Below, one piece after another: positions 25,767 to 35,004 of a stretch of 64,000 nucleotides of DNA (positions are counted from its first letter, which is position 1; each line of letters begins with the position of its first letter). The notes under the pieces were generated by a model, which saw only the letters and a program-made list of their open reading frames with translations, was not told where the DNA came from and did no database searches. Position numbers and translations under genes: made by a program. Source of the stretch: Halieaceae bacterium (GTDB lineage Bacteria > Pseudomonadota > Gammaproteobacteria > Pseudomonadales > Halieaceae); NCBI GenBank assembly GCA_902520195.1, contig CABYND010000001.1, positions 62,001-126,000 of the forward strand, given 5' to 3'.

Positions 25767-26611
25767 TCAGATCAGCTGCTTCACCGGTACACCGCCGCCC
25801 AACAGATAAGGCTTTAGTGCCTTGTATACCCGTCGGTAGCGGAAAAAAGGTACCTTGGGGAAAATATGATGGATGGCGTGATAATTCTGATAGCCCCACA
25901 ATAACGTCATCACCGTATCGAGCCCTGTTCGCGCCTGATAGACCGTCGTGGTCTGCATCCGATCCTGCTCGGTGTGTGGGTGATGTACCGACCAGGCGAA
26001 AAGGGTAACCAGCACCGCATTGCCAATGAGCTGTCCGACCAAGAGCGTGAGCAACGTCACACCGAGATCAGCGCAGAAAGCCAGCAACACCAGTCGCGTC
26101 AGGATAATGGCGATGAACTCGCGCCTCACCATGACCTTCTCCGCGTCGGTGAAATGCCCGAAAGCAGCCGCGAATAACCACTCCTTCGGAACACCTTGTA
26201 ACCAAGCGAGCACGAGTTGGAAGGCATTATCTGCTGAGAGCACCATATCAGGGTCTTCGCTGGGGTGGTTGGTCGAGCGATGGTGTTTCAGGTGGGAGCG
26301 ACGGTGAGCAGTGAACGAAATACCTAAAAAGTGGGCGGCGACGTAACCGGTCCACTCATTGATCCAACGGCGCTCGAGGCTCATCCCGATGACCGCGCCG
26401 TGAACCGCTTCGTGCAGCGGGGTATAGATCGCGTAGGTGCAAAAGGCGATGCCCGCCAGCGCCCACCAGGAAAAGGTAGGCTCGGTCAGCAAATGTGCCA
26501 CGGCAGCCACATACATCCCCGCACTACTCACCAGTAAAAGCAGGTTGGCCAAGCGAACCCGCCAATATGGCGAATAACAACCTGTTGGGCTTCCTGTTCG
26601 CTACTGACCAT
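25767..26611 (-). pseudogene. Membrane fatty acid desaturase family protein with a 5' frameshift
   Basis: The main frame (from about 26552) encodes a membrane di-iron hydroxylase/desaturase with the three histidine clusters HEAVHG, HRRSHLKHH and NYHAIHHIFP, plus several hydrophobic segments. It has no good start: only an in-frame TTG. In a neighbouring frame an ATG at 26611 begins MVSSEQEAQQVVIRHIGGFA followed by WPT, a convincing desaturase-type N-terminus, which then hits a stop. A single missing base around 26541-26547 (ACC-CTG reduced to ACC-TG) would join them into about 281 residues. The gene is thus either recently inactivated, mis-sequenced, or translated from TTG without its N-terminus. 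Fatty acid desaturation or carotenoid ring modification are both possible. Confidence 0.7.
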
Positions 26612-26882
26612 CGCGGCCTCGATATGCTTTGCTCTTTATTTTGTGATCGACGTTACCCAAACAGGTTACGCGAACCAATACACCAACGCTTTGCGTCACT
26701 CGAATCTCCTCAATTTAGTGCAAAACGTGACAACGAGCATCGCGTGTCACCTTTTGCTAAACCAGATCCATTTGGATTAAAGGGTCTGTGGAATTCTTGG
26801 CGTATACCCCGCAAAACAGCGGTTTTTGCAAATCCGCGGATAGCCGGTAGATTGATGTCATTGGATCATGAAGGACATCGCC

Positions 26883-27341
26883 ATGAACGCCACCGATACC
26901 GTTCGCCTTGCAGAGAGCAGTGATCTTGATCAGCTCGCTGACCTTTTTGATCAGTACCGGCAATTCTATGAATGCCCGCCAGATCTCCGTGCTGCGAAAA
27001 GCTGGATTGCGGAAAATTTTGAGCGGGGGCGCTCAACGATCTTCGTCGCAGGTGATGGCCATCAACTGATTGGGTTCACGCAGCTTTATCCCGCGCTTTG
27101 CTCGGTAGACCTTGTTGAGTACTTCGTGCTGTATGACCTGTTCGTAGCCCCATCAGCGCGAAGACAGGGTATTGCGCGCGCCTTAATGAAGGCAGCCAGC
27201 GAGTGGGCCACAGCGCAAGGTGCGGCACGGCTGGACCTCGAGACTGCTCGTGATAACTATCCGGGGCAGGCGCTCTATAGGGATCTGGGCTACGAGCTTG
27301 ATGAGGTCTTTCTGAAATTCAGCTTGGATTTGGGTAGGTGA
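26883..27341 (+). CDS. GNAT family N-acetyltransferase
   Basis: 152 residues from ATG 26883, which follows AAGGA; an alternative ATG is at 26868. It shows the GNAT pattern: VRLAESSDLDQLADLFDQYR at the start, a LYDLFVAPSARRQGIARALM stretch with the acetyl-CoA pyrophosphate-binding RRQGIA loop, and a C-terminal ALYRDLGYELDEVFLKFSL motif. It transfers an acetyl group from acetyl-CoA to an unknown amine. The 271 bp upstream (26612-26882) contain no gene I can support. Its 3' end overlaps the frameshifted GGDEF gene on the other strand by 52 bp. Confidence 0.85.
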   Translation: MNATDTVRLAESSDLDQLADLFDQYRQFYECPPDLRAAKSWIAENFERGRSTIFVAGDGHQLIGFTQLYPALCSVDLVEYFVLYDLFVAPSARRQGIARALMKAASEWATAQGAARLDLETARDNYPGQALYRDLGYELDEVFLKFSLDLGR

Positions 27342-28456
27342 GCATCAGGTCCTCGCCAGACCGTCACCACCTTGTTGCGACCTGAGTTTTTGGCGGCGTA
27401 TTGGCCTTCGTCCACACGCTTCAAGATCTGATCTGCGCTCTGACCCGAGGCGCTATGGGCCACACCAATACTGATTGTGGTCTTCAGGATGTCATCCGTG
27501 CCCGCTTCGATCATTTGACGCAGCGACTCTGCGATAGAAGCGGACTCATCGCGCGTCACAATTTCGACAATCACCAGAAATTCTTCTCCACCCCATCGGG
27601 CCACAGTATCCTGCACCCGCGTACGGGACTTCAGGATTTCAGCAATTCTCGGCAGTATCCGGTCTCCCATGTCATGGCCATGCTGGTCATTGATTGCCTT
27701 GAAATGATCTATCGACCATCATTACCGCGTAGCGGCGCTGCCCGGTGGCAAACAGACTAAGCGCTCGCTCTGCGACCCGCCGGTTGGCAATACCGGTCAA
27801 GGTGTCGGTGTTCGCTGCTTTGCGCAGTTTCTCCAAACGTTCCGCCGTCCCACGAAGTTCACCGCGCTCACGTACCCAAATGCTGAGAAGCCATGAGAAC
27901 ACGCCGTAGACACCAAGGATCAGCGAAGCAATGCGCCAGTCATTGAGATAAGCGCCAGCGAGCGCTCCCGGGAGCTGCCAGCGTAAGCGATTAGCCCCAT
28001 GACCAAACCGGTGCCCGCACCGATGTACAAACTGAGTCGCCCCCAAAGCAGCGTAGTGATGGTGATCATGACTGGCGTGTACAGGAGGCCAGTGATGGCG
28101 TCGGCCGGCTCGGCGGAGAGCCATGACATCGACCATCTGGTCACGATGAGCAAGAGGATGACCACCGCGATACCGCGGTGCCAGAACAGATTCATCCGAG
28201 GCCAGGCCAGCAACAAAACCGAGAACACGGCGAGACAGCCGCCAGCAAGCGCGCTGGAGAAGTCGGTGCCATAATCAAAAAGACCGGAGACCAAGACAGC
28301 CCCCGCCAGCGCCCAAGCAAACAGCATGAGCACCCTCAGCATGTGGGATGCGGACCGCTGGTCGACTTCTGCTGCGGTAAATGCCTCGCCGTCTTCAGCC
28401 GGCACGCCATTATGCGTTGGCAGCCCGGGCAACTGGGTGGTCGTCTCCTGACTCAT
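27290..28456 (-). pseudogene. Membrane GGDEF diguanylate cyclase, two frameshifts
   Basis: Starting at ATG 28456 (MSQETTTQLPGLPTHNG) the first frame covers a cytoplasmic lead and about five membrane segments, ending in a stop at 27920. The second frame carries on with NDWRIASLILGVYGVFSWLL and ANTDTLTGIANRR to YAVMMVD and stops at 27687. The third carries the active site RWGGEEFLV, TISIGVA and AAKNSGRN to 27290. The first shift lies around 27945-27985. The second lies at about 27705-27712, where DxDHFKAIN is broken by a 2-base loss or 1-base gain. Intact, it would make cyclic di-GMP. The GGEEF site itself is preserved. The last 20 or so residues run into the convergent GNAT gene. Confidence 0.85.
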
Positions 28457-28502
28457 AGGCGGAGTGTGTGCGCCCCCTGCGAGCTTACCCAACCGGAAGT
28501 AG

Positions 28503-29708
28503 CTACCCTGTCGGCACCTCATTGAACGGAATGCCCTTATCGAGCCGGGGCTCTTGGGGTAAACCCAGTACCCGCTCAGCAATAATATTCGCCATAATTT
28601 CGTCTGTGCCCCCGGCAATGCGCAGACCCGGTGCCCCCATATAAGCCCGCTGTATGATGCCGGCTTTGGCCGCTAACGCCTCATCTGCAATGGCGCCACT
28701 GGCACCCAAGAGATCCATCAGGTATGACGACATCGCCTGCATTTTGGGCGCACCGACGAGCTTACCAATGGAATTCTCCGGTCCCGGCAAGGCGCCACGA
28801 GACAGTGCGGTCAGCGATCGGTAGCCGGTGTACTTCAACCCGGCTTCCTGTACATACCAGTCTGCAATCCGGGCGCGAACCGCCGCGTCCTCCATCGCCG
28901 GCCGGCCGTCAATCTCAACCTCTGCTGCCACGGACATGGCCAGCGACACATCCATCTGGCCAAAACTACCGCCAATCGCGGCGCGCTCATTCATAAGCGT
29001 GGTGAGCGACACCTGCCAGCCCTGACCCACCTCACCCAAGCGCTGACTGTCCGAAACCCTGACGTCGGTGAAGTACACCTCGTTAAAGTCCGAATCTCCC
29101 GTCAGCTGCTTGATTGGCTTGATCTCGACACCCGGCGCCTTCATGTCGATATAAAAATAGCTAAGCCCTTTGTGCTTCGGCACGGTGGGGTCAGTGCGCA
29201 CCACGATCACACCGTAATCAGAATAATGGGCACCTGAAGTCCAAATCTTTTGCCCATTGATCACCCAGTCGTCACCATCGCGCTCCGCGCGGGTCCGCAA
29301 CGCGGCGAGGTCAGAGCCTCCGGCAGGTTCCGAGAACAGCTGGCACCAGACTTCCTCACCGCTGGCCAGCTGCGGCAGGAAGCGGGCTTTATCCTCATCA
29401 CTCGCCCAGGCCATGAGCGTTGGCCCAATCATGCCCTGTCCGATCAGGAAAAAGTTGGCCGGCAGGTCGTACTGGCTTTCCTCCTGACGCCAAATCACCT
29501 CTTCAATTGCGGAAGCGCCGCGGCCGCCGAAGTCTGGCGCCCAGCCGATACAGGCCCAACCGGCGTCGTATTTTCTTTTTTGCCAGACCTTAGCCTGCTC
29601 CAGCGGGGACAGCGCCCGAAAGGCGTCATCGGTTGGCGCATTCTCGGCAAGCCAGGAGGAGGCTTCTTCGCGGAAGCGCGCTTCTTCAGGAGTATCGTTA
29701 AAGTCCAT
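28503..29708 (-). CDS. Acyl-CoA dehydrogenase subunit/paralogue lacking the C-terminal catalytic Glu
   Basis: 401 residues with FAD-binding signatures QLFSEPAGGSDLA and WVINGQKIWTSGAHYSDYG. At the usual catalytic position the sequence reads LRIAGGTDEIMANI, where Gly replaces the Glu of medium-chain enzymes, as in long-chain/FadE-type proteins that place the base elsewhere or in heterotetrameric enzymes. The next gene on the strand, 12 bp upstream, is a second acyl-CoA dehydrogenase, so an alpha2-beta2 complex is plausible. Substrate could be a branched or steroid-like side-chain acyl-CoA; this is not decided by sequence. Confidence 0.85.
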   Translation of the reverse strand: MDFNDTPEEARFREEASSWLAENAPTDDAFRALSPLEQAKVWQKRKYDAGWACIGWAPDFGGRGASAIEEVIWRQEESQYDLPANFFLIGQGMIGPTLMAWASDEDKARFLPQLASGEEVWCQLFSEPAGGSDLAALRTRAERDGDDWVINGQKIWTSGAHYSDYGVIVVRTDPTVPKHKGLSYFYIDMKAPGVEIKPIKQLTGDSDFNEVYFTDVRVSDSQRLGEVGQGWQVSLTTLMNERAAIGGSFGQMDVSLAMSVAAEVEIDGRPAMEDAAVRARIADWYVQEAGLKYTGYRSLTALSRGALPGPENSIGKLVGAPKMQAMSSYLMDLLGASGAIADEALAAKAGIIQRAYMGAPGLRIAGGTDEIMANIIAERVLGLPQEPRLDKGIPFNEVPTG

Positions 29709-29720
29709 CTGCTCTCTCCC

Positions 29721-30836
29721 TCAGGCTGCTGCGCTTTGTGCGGCCAATGCCGACACCAATCGGTCTTGCCACACTGCCTCGCTACCAATCGCCAAGCTCA
29801 ATAACTTCGCTCGGCGCAGATAAAAGTGGCAATCAAATTCCCAAGTGAAACCCATTCCGCCATGGGTCTGGATATTCTCTTCCGCCGCGTAGGTGGAGGC
29901 CTGTATCGCCGCCACACGCGCGGTAGCGGCTGCCAGCGGCAACTCGTCACTTCCCCCGGACAAAGCCCAAACGCCGTAGTAGGCGTTGCTGCGGGCAAGC
30001 GTGTTCTTCACATACATATTGGCCAGCTTGTGCTTGATCGCCTGATAAGAGCCGATTGCGCGGCCAAAGGCGAACCGCTGCAGGGCGTAGTCCCGGGCCT
30101 GAGTCAGCGCAGTCTCCGCCAGACCCAGCTGCTCCCAGGCAAGCAAGACTGCGGCACCATCGAGCAAACTCTCCCAGTCCTCGGGATTGAGCGTGGTTTC
30201 CCCCAATACCTCCGCCTCGGCGCCGTCGAAAGTCACGGAGCTGTGGCCGCGGCTGGTATCAAATGTCAGTACCGGCTCCACCGAGACGCCAGCCTGCTGG
30301 AGCGGCACCAGGCAAGCCTCAAGCCCTGCATCGGAACGAGCCAACACCACCGCCACCTCCGCTACCGAGGCGTCAGCAACCGGGACTTTCGTACCTGACA
30401 GCTGCGACCCGCCGCGTCGGGTTTCAAGCTGCTCAAGCGCCAGACGACCCGCACGCTCTGCCATGGCAACGGTCGCGACACACTCACCACTGGCGAGTCT
30501 GGGCAGCCACGCTGATTTTTGTGCCTCGTTGCCGAAGCGCTGAATCGCCTCGCTGGCCAGATAGACAGAGCTGCTAAAAGGCAGAGGTGCCGCGCTGCGG
30601 CCCATTTCCTCAGCAATAATCGCCAGCTCGTAATAACTCAGACCCAGACCACCGTAGGCTTCGGGAATCACCGTGGCTGTCCATCCCATTTCGGCAACCT
30701 TCTGCCACAGCGCGGCGTCCCAGTCTTGGTCACCATCCAGTACCGCCCTCACCGCGGAGGTGGGGCAATGCTCGGTCAAAAACCCACGCGCCTGCTCTCT
30801 AAGCAATTGCTGCTCGTCAGAAAACTCAAAATTCAT
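29721..30836 (-). CDS. Acyl-CoA dehydrogenase, second of an adjacent pair
   Basis: 371 residues from ATG 30836 (MNFEFSDEQQLLREQARGFL), the standard N-terminus of the family; the open frame extends to 31046 but without family sequence. Segments such as PEAYGGLGLSYYELAIIAEEM, AFGRAIGSYQAIKHKLA and THGGMGFTWEFDCHFYLRRA are typical. The central FAD-binding GSD region is divergent (ATVAMAERAGRLALEQL), as in the less conserved subunit of heteromeric acyl-CoA dehydrogenases. It is 12 bp from the 401-residue partner and 49 bp from the Coq4 gene, all on one strand. Confidence 0.85.
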   Translation of the reverse strand: MNFEFSDEQQLLREQARGFLTEHCPTSAVRAVLDGDQDWDAALWQKVAEMGWTATVIPEAYGGLGLSYYELAIIAEEMGRSAAPLPFSSSVYLASEAIQRFGNEAQKSAWLPRLASGECVATVAMAERAGRLALEQLETRRGGSQLSGTKVPVADASVAEVAVVLARSDAGLEACLVPLQQAGVSVEPVLTFDTSRGHSSVTFDGAEAEVLGETTLNPEDWESLLDGAAVLLAWEQLGLAETALTQARDYALQRFAFGRAIGSYQAIKHKLANMYVKNTLARSNAYYGVWALSGGSDELPLAAATARVAAIQASTYAAEENIQTHGGMGFTWEFDCHFYLRRAKLLSLAIGSEAVWQDRLVSALAAQSAAA

Positions 30837-30885
30837 GGCTAACGCCCGCTTACAAAAGCGTAGGGTAGCAGAACTGCTTATGGCT

Positions 30886-31650
30886 TCACGCCGCAAAAAG
30901 GAGTTGGGGCGCTTGCTCCCGCAGGCGCTGATATCGATGAGGTGGCTGGAACCCCAGCTCCGAGCGGACCGCATCAATTGGCTCTGCAAGTCGCTCCTCC
31001 CATTCGATTTCGGCCATCCAGGTCGCCTGCCGGGCGATCTGGGCACCTTCCCGAATCAGCGGTCGTACATCAAACTGCGGCACCTCGCGGAGATACTTCC
31101 ACTTGGCGATCCACACAATAAAGCTGATGCCGCGGTTAGCGGTTTGAGTCTTCATAAAGGAAAGCAGGCTCAGCTCGCCGACCGGATCCCGCCCGTAGCC
31201 CGTCATGACATGCTGCAGGTCGTGAATGTCTCGCAGCCGGTCGGCCAACCAGATTTCATCGCCGGATAGCACGCGATAAATATCTTCGCGCGCGGACGTG
31301 TCACTGGAGGCAATCAATCCGTCGGCTGAGAGATCCTCAGCGTGCACAAAATCATAATAGGCGCGTCCGATGCTGTTGGCGGGGAGGCTTAACAACCACT
31401 CGCGGTCATTGAGCTTGCTGACAATATCGGGCTTTTTTTGCAGGAGCGCGCGGCCGCGATCAGAGGACCTCAAGCGCCCCACTGCGGCACCCAGACTATT
31501 GCCCTTGAGCGCTTCGATGATATGGAACACCTGCGTGGTGTCGTCAGGGTTTTTGAGCAACTCGCGCATGGCGCGCCACGCCACAAGGGGTTTAATCTGG
31601 TTGCGAAGCCACAGTGATTTCAGGCGTTTCATTTTCGTTTGTTCTCTCAC
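30886..31650 (-). CDS. Coq4 family ubiquinone biosynthesis protein
   Basis: 254 residues with the Coq4 zinc motif HDLQH followed after 11 residues by Glu (His143, Asp144, His147, Glu159: HDxxHx11E), inside IHDLQHVMTGYGRDPVGEL. In eukaryotes Coq4 is required for ubiquinone synthesis and was recently linked to oxidative decarboxylation of the ring; bacterial homologues occur in proteobacteria. Largely helical with no signal peptide. It precedes two acyl-CoA dehydrogenases that ultimately feed electrons to ubiquinone, but a direct link is only inferred. Start ATG 31650; an ATG six codons later is also possible. Confidence 0.8.
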   Translation of the reverse strand: MREQTKMKRLKSLWLRNQIKPLVAWRAMRELLKNPDDTTQVFHIIEALKGNSLGAAVGRLRSSDRGRALLQKKPDIVSKLNDREWLLSLPANSIGRAYYDFVHAEDLSADGLIASSDTSAREDIYRVLSGDEIWLADRLRDIHDLQHVMTGYGRDPVGELSLLSFMKTQTANRGISFIVWIAKWKYLREVPQFDVRPLIREGAQIARQATWMAEIEWEERLAEPIDAVRSELGFQPPHRYQRLREQAPQLLFAA

Positions 31651-31767
31651 CCTTCCTTGACTTCACGGGCTTTGACGTCACAGGACAGGCAAAGACCGCG
31701 CCTTGGCACAACACACACTTCTCACCAAAGGTCCTGACCGCCCACACCGAGAACCGGACCAGAGCGT

Positions 31768-33102
31768 TCAGGCCATTACCACAAAGAGGATAGCGGCGAT
31801 GGCCGCGCCGAACAACGCATAGGGTAGCTGGGTGATCGCGTGCTCATGAGTTCGACAACCCGCCCCCTGCGCCGAGAGCACCGTCGAATCCGAGTAAAAA
31901 CAGGCATGGGAGCCAAAGCCACTGGCAGAGAACAATGCGCCCATCACAAGCGGAATGCTGACCTCGAGGGCCTGCGCCAACGGGAAAGCAATGGGCATGG
32001 TGATGGCAATCACACCCCAATTGGATCCCGTGGTGAACGACAGCAGCGACACGGTGATGAACACCACCACCGGTAACAACTGCGGGGTCATAAAGGGAGA
32101 CACTGCGTCGATAACGTAGGGCGTGAGACCGAGACGGTCGTTGGCCTCAACAAACACAAATAGCGTCAGTAGCATTGCCAGCACCGGCACCATGGATTTC
32201 ACGCCGTCGATACAGGTATCGAATAGTTCACCCAGCGGCATGACGCGCATCACAGCATAGTGGACAAAGGTCACCAGAATTCCGGCGATGACACCCCGCA
32301 GTAAATCGATGCTCGGAAACACCGTGAAGAAGACCATCGCAATGATGGGAAGGAAAAATACGCTCATACCGCCCCGTGCGGTTTCCTCCACCGCCAACGC
32401 ATCGTCCTCGACAATACCGAGATCACCTGTGCTCTCGGCGTGGGCCTCAGCGCGCCGCATGGCTCCGAGCAAGGGAATGAACCCCAGCGCCACCAGCGGA
32501 ACAATCAGCAGCGCGACCATGGGATAAAAGAGATAAGGGATGGTATCGATGAATACCGACAGGCCCTGACCCTCGGGCGCGACACCGTTTTGCTCCAGCA
32601 GGCTGGCGAAATAGGCGCCCCAGCTCGATAGCGGGACCAGCAAGCACAGCGGCGCCGCGGTTGAATCCACGACATAGGCGAGCATCGCGCGCGAGGTGCG
32701 GAAGCGATCGGTCACCGCTTTCATGGTGGCACCCACTGTTAGCGAGTTCAGGTAATCGTCGAGAAAGATCACCAAGCCGAGACCCCAGGTAGCGAGCAGG
32801 CCACCGCGCTTGGTCTCGATGCGTCTCATCACCGCCCGGCCAAATGCATAGGAACCGCCGCCTTTGACCAACAAGCCGATAAAGCCACCGTAAAGACCGC
32901 AGACCAGCATGACCCACGCCACGTCCTCGGTCATCAGTGTGGTCAGCGTGGCCTCCGCCATGGCATCGAGAAAGCCGAACCCCTCCATGGTGAAAAAGGC
33001 GAATAAAGCCCCCGCCAGCACCGATTCAAGCGTGCGACGGCTCCAGATTGCCAGACCCAACACGAGCAAGGTAGGTAGTAAAGTGACTAAGCCGTAATCC
33101 AT
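31768..33102 (-). CDS. NhaC-family Na+/H+ antiporter-like transporter
   Basis: 444-residue inner-membrane protein with about 11-12 hydrophobic segments. The segment FLDDYLNSLTVGATMKAVTD is a hallmark of the NhaC/antiporter superfamily, and a second-half SFTTGSNWGVIAITMPIA loop is also typical. The closest general type is the NhaC-like subgroup that includes amino-acid and lactate/malate antiporters, so the cargo may be Na+/H+ or an organic acid. A marine habitat fits sodium coupling. It is preceded by a 249-bp divergent gap with the phospholipid operon. Confidence 0.8.
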   Translation of the reverse strand: MDYGLVTLLPTLLVLGLAIWSRRTLESVLAGALFAFFTMEGFGFLDAMAEATLTTLMTEDVAWVMLVCGLYGGFIGLLVKGGGSYAFGRAVMRRIETKRGGLLATWGLGLVIFLDDYLNSLTVGATMKAVTDRFRTSRAMLAYVVDSTAAPLCLLVPLSSWGAYFASLLEQNGVAPEGQGLSVFIDTIPYLFYPMVALLIVPLVALGFIPLLGAMRRAEAHAESTGDLGIVEDDALAVEETARGGMSVFFLPIIAMVFFTVFPSIDLLRGVIAGILVTFVHYAVMRVMPLGELFDTCIDGVKSMVPVLAMLLTLFVFVEANDRLGLTPYVIDAVSPFMTPQLLPVVVFITVSLLSFTTGSNWGVIAITMPIAFPLAQALEVSIPLVMGALFSASGFGSHACFYSDSTVLSAQGAGCRTHEHAITQLPYALFGAAIAAILFVVMA

Positions 33103-33351
33103 CGTTTTTTGAGACCTATGCCTTTGTTAACAACACCCTAATAGACCTCGACTAGGAGGACGCGCCGGTCTGATAAACCTCATGTCCCTCTAGCGAGGCC
33201 ATCCGCCGCTCCACGGATGCACCGCCGTAAGCGGGACATCTCGGGCCAACGCGAGCCAGCTTGTGGGGTTTTTACGCATGGAGCTGTCACAAACAGGCGT
33301 GTAAGGTGCTCTTACTGTCTGTTAGCCAGAATACGCGAAGTCGAGCCTGTC

Positions 33352-35004
33352 GTGTCACTTTCCACTCTGCTCCAGAACATTGCCGATGCCGAGCCAGGCC
33401 CTGAAACCTGCGCGGTATTTGATTTTGACGGGACCATCATCTCGGGCTACTCCGCGACTGCGTTCCTTAAAGATCAAATTGCCCGGGGCGAGATCTCACC
33501 CGCAGACTTGGTGCACCTGACTCAGGCGGCGACCCGCTTTGGCATCGGATCCTTGGGCTTCTCGGCACTGATGGCAGTCCACGCCCAATATCTCGCAGGG
33601 CGCTCAGAGGCCGACTACGTCGCCAATAGCGAGCGACTGTTCCGCAGAGCGATCGCCAAACTGATTTACCCTGAGGCTAGACAACTCATCGAAGCGCACC
33701 GCGCAGCCGGTCACAGCATCGCAATCATCAGCTCAGCCACGCCGTATCAGGTGCGGCCCGCGGCGAATGACCTCGGCATTAAGCACGTCTATGCGACGGA
33801 TCTCGAAGTGGAGGACGGGCAGTTCACGGGTGGTGTCGTGCAGCCCACCTGTTTTGGCATAGGCAAGGTGCATGCCGCCGAGCGTTTCACAGCCGAGCAG
33901 GGCAGCAATCTGGAAAATTGCTTCTTCTACAGCGATAGCACCGACGATATTGAACTGCTGGAAACAGCAGGGCGCCCGGTGGTGTTAAACGGCAGCCGTG
34001 ATCTCAAGCAGATCTCCCGCGAAGCCGGTTGGTCGATGGCTGACTTCAGCAGCCGGGGTAATGCCACAAGCAGTCAGGTCTTGCGCTCACTCGCCGCAAC
34101 CGGATCGCTCGTGGGAAGCTTCATGATGGGCTTGCCGCTCTACGCCTTGAGTGGCTCACGGCGGGACTCTCTCAATTTCTCGATTTCCCTGTTCGCCGAA
34201 ACTGCCAGCGCACTGATCGGATTGGATCTCGATGTGCGCGGCCGAGAAAACCTCTGGAAACAGCGCCCGGCAATCTTCATGTTCAACCACCAGAGCAACG
34301 CTGACATGCTGATCATGGCCAGCTTGATCCGCCGGGATATTGTGGGCGTCGGTAAACGGGAGCTGAAAAACCTGCCGGTCATCGGCCCTCTCATGGGTGC
34401 AGCAGGCGTTGTGTTTATTGATCGTAGTGACCGACAAGCGGCGATCGAAACCATGAAGCCACTGGTGCAAGCAATGCAGGAAGAAAAGAAGAGCCTCGTC
34501 ATCGCGCCGGAGGGCACACGTGCCCCAACTCGGAAGCTGGGCGCCTTCAAAAAAGGCGGCTTCCACGTGGCGATTCAGTCGGGTGTACCCATTGTACCGG
34601 TCGTCATTCATAACTCTGGCGACATCTCCCCCAAGGGGGATAAAATCTTCCGCAGCGGTACCGTGCACGTCGACGTGTTGCAGGCTATTGAAACCACCGA
34701 CTGGTCTGTTGCCAACATCGATGAGCATGTGGCCGACGTGCGCAATGCCTTCCTGCGAACCTTGGGTCAGCCGGAGTTGTCTGTAGAAGAGACAGCCAGA
34801 GCACGACGCGACACACCTGATGACCTGAAGCCCGAGGTGCGAGGCCACCGGAAGAGAGCCGGTCTCAAAAAATCCGCGTCCGATCCGAGCGAGCAAGACA
34901 GCGTGCCGCCAAAACGTCGCGGCAAACGCGGCATTCCTAACGAGATGCGGTCAGTTGGCTCACAAAATGGCCTCGACCCAGAGGCTCCGGCCACGAGGCA
35001 CTGA
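33352..35004 (+). CDS. HAD-IB hydrolase / PlsC-type lysophosphatidate acyltransferase fusion
   Basis: About 550 residues from GTG 33352 (an ATG at 33217 is open but precedes non-family sequence). The N-terminal HAD domain shows FDFDGTIISGYSA (nucleophile in DxDGT), SSATP and YSDSTDDIELL. The C-terminal domain has the acyltransferase block NHQSNAD (HX4D, about residue 312) and APEGTR (about residue 386). Similar HAD-PlsC fusions are known in actinobacteria and proteobacteria. It would acylate 1-acyl-glycerol-3-phosphate; the HAD part may hydrolyse a phosphate. Its stop is immediately followed by the PlsB start, and gpsA follows, giving a glycerolipid operon. A basic, low-complexity tail ends the protein. 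Confidence 0.85.
   Translation: MSLSTLLQNIADAEPGPETCAVFDFDGTIISGYSATAFLKDQIARGEISPADLVHLTQAATRFGIGSLGFSALMAVHAQYLAGRSEADYVANSERLFRRAIAKLIYPEARQLIEAHRAAGHSIAIISSATPYQVRPAANDLGIKHVYATDLEVEDGQFTGGVVQPTCFGIGKVHAAERFTAEQGSNLENCFFYSDSTDDIELLETAGRPVVLNGSRDLKQISREAGWSMADFSSRGNATSSQVLRSLAATGSLVGSFMMGLPLYALSGSRRDSLNFSISLFAETASALIGLDLDVRGRENLWKQRPAIFMFNHQSNADMLIMASLIRRDIVGVGKRELKNLPVIGPLMGAAGVVFIDRSDRQAAIETMKPLVQAMQEEKKSLVIAPEGTRAPTRKLGAFKKGGFHVAIQSGVPIVPVVIHNSGDISPKGDKIFRSGTVHVDVLQAIETTDWSVANIDEHVADVRNAFLRTLGQPELSVEETARARRDTPDDLKPEVRGHRKRAGLKKSASDPSEQDSVPPKRRGKRGIPNEMRSVGSQNGLDPEAPATRH

Noticed and set aside
25767-26611. Naming the desaturase-like gene as a specific carotenoid ketolase or hydroxylase
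   Set aside because: The histidine clusters are shared by several membrane di-iron enzymes and no carotenoid genes are in the window.
34156-34896. 246-codon minus-strand open frame inside the HAD-PlsC fusion
   Set aside because: The plus-strand protein has clear catalytic motifs across this stretch; the opposite frame has none.
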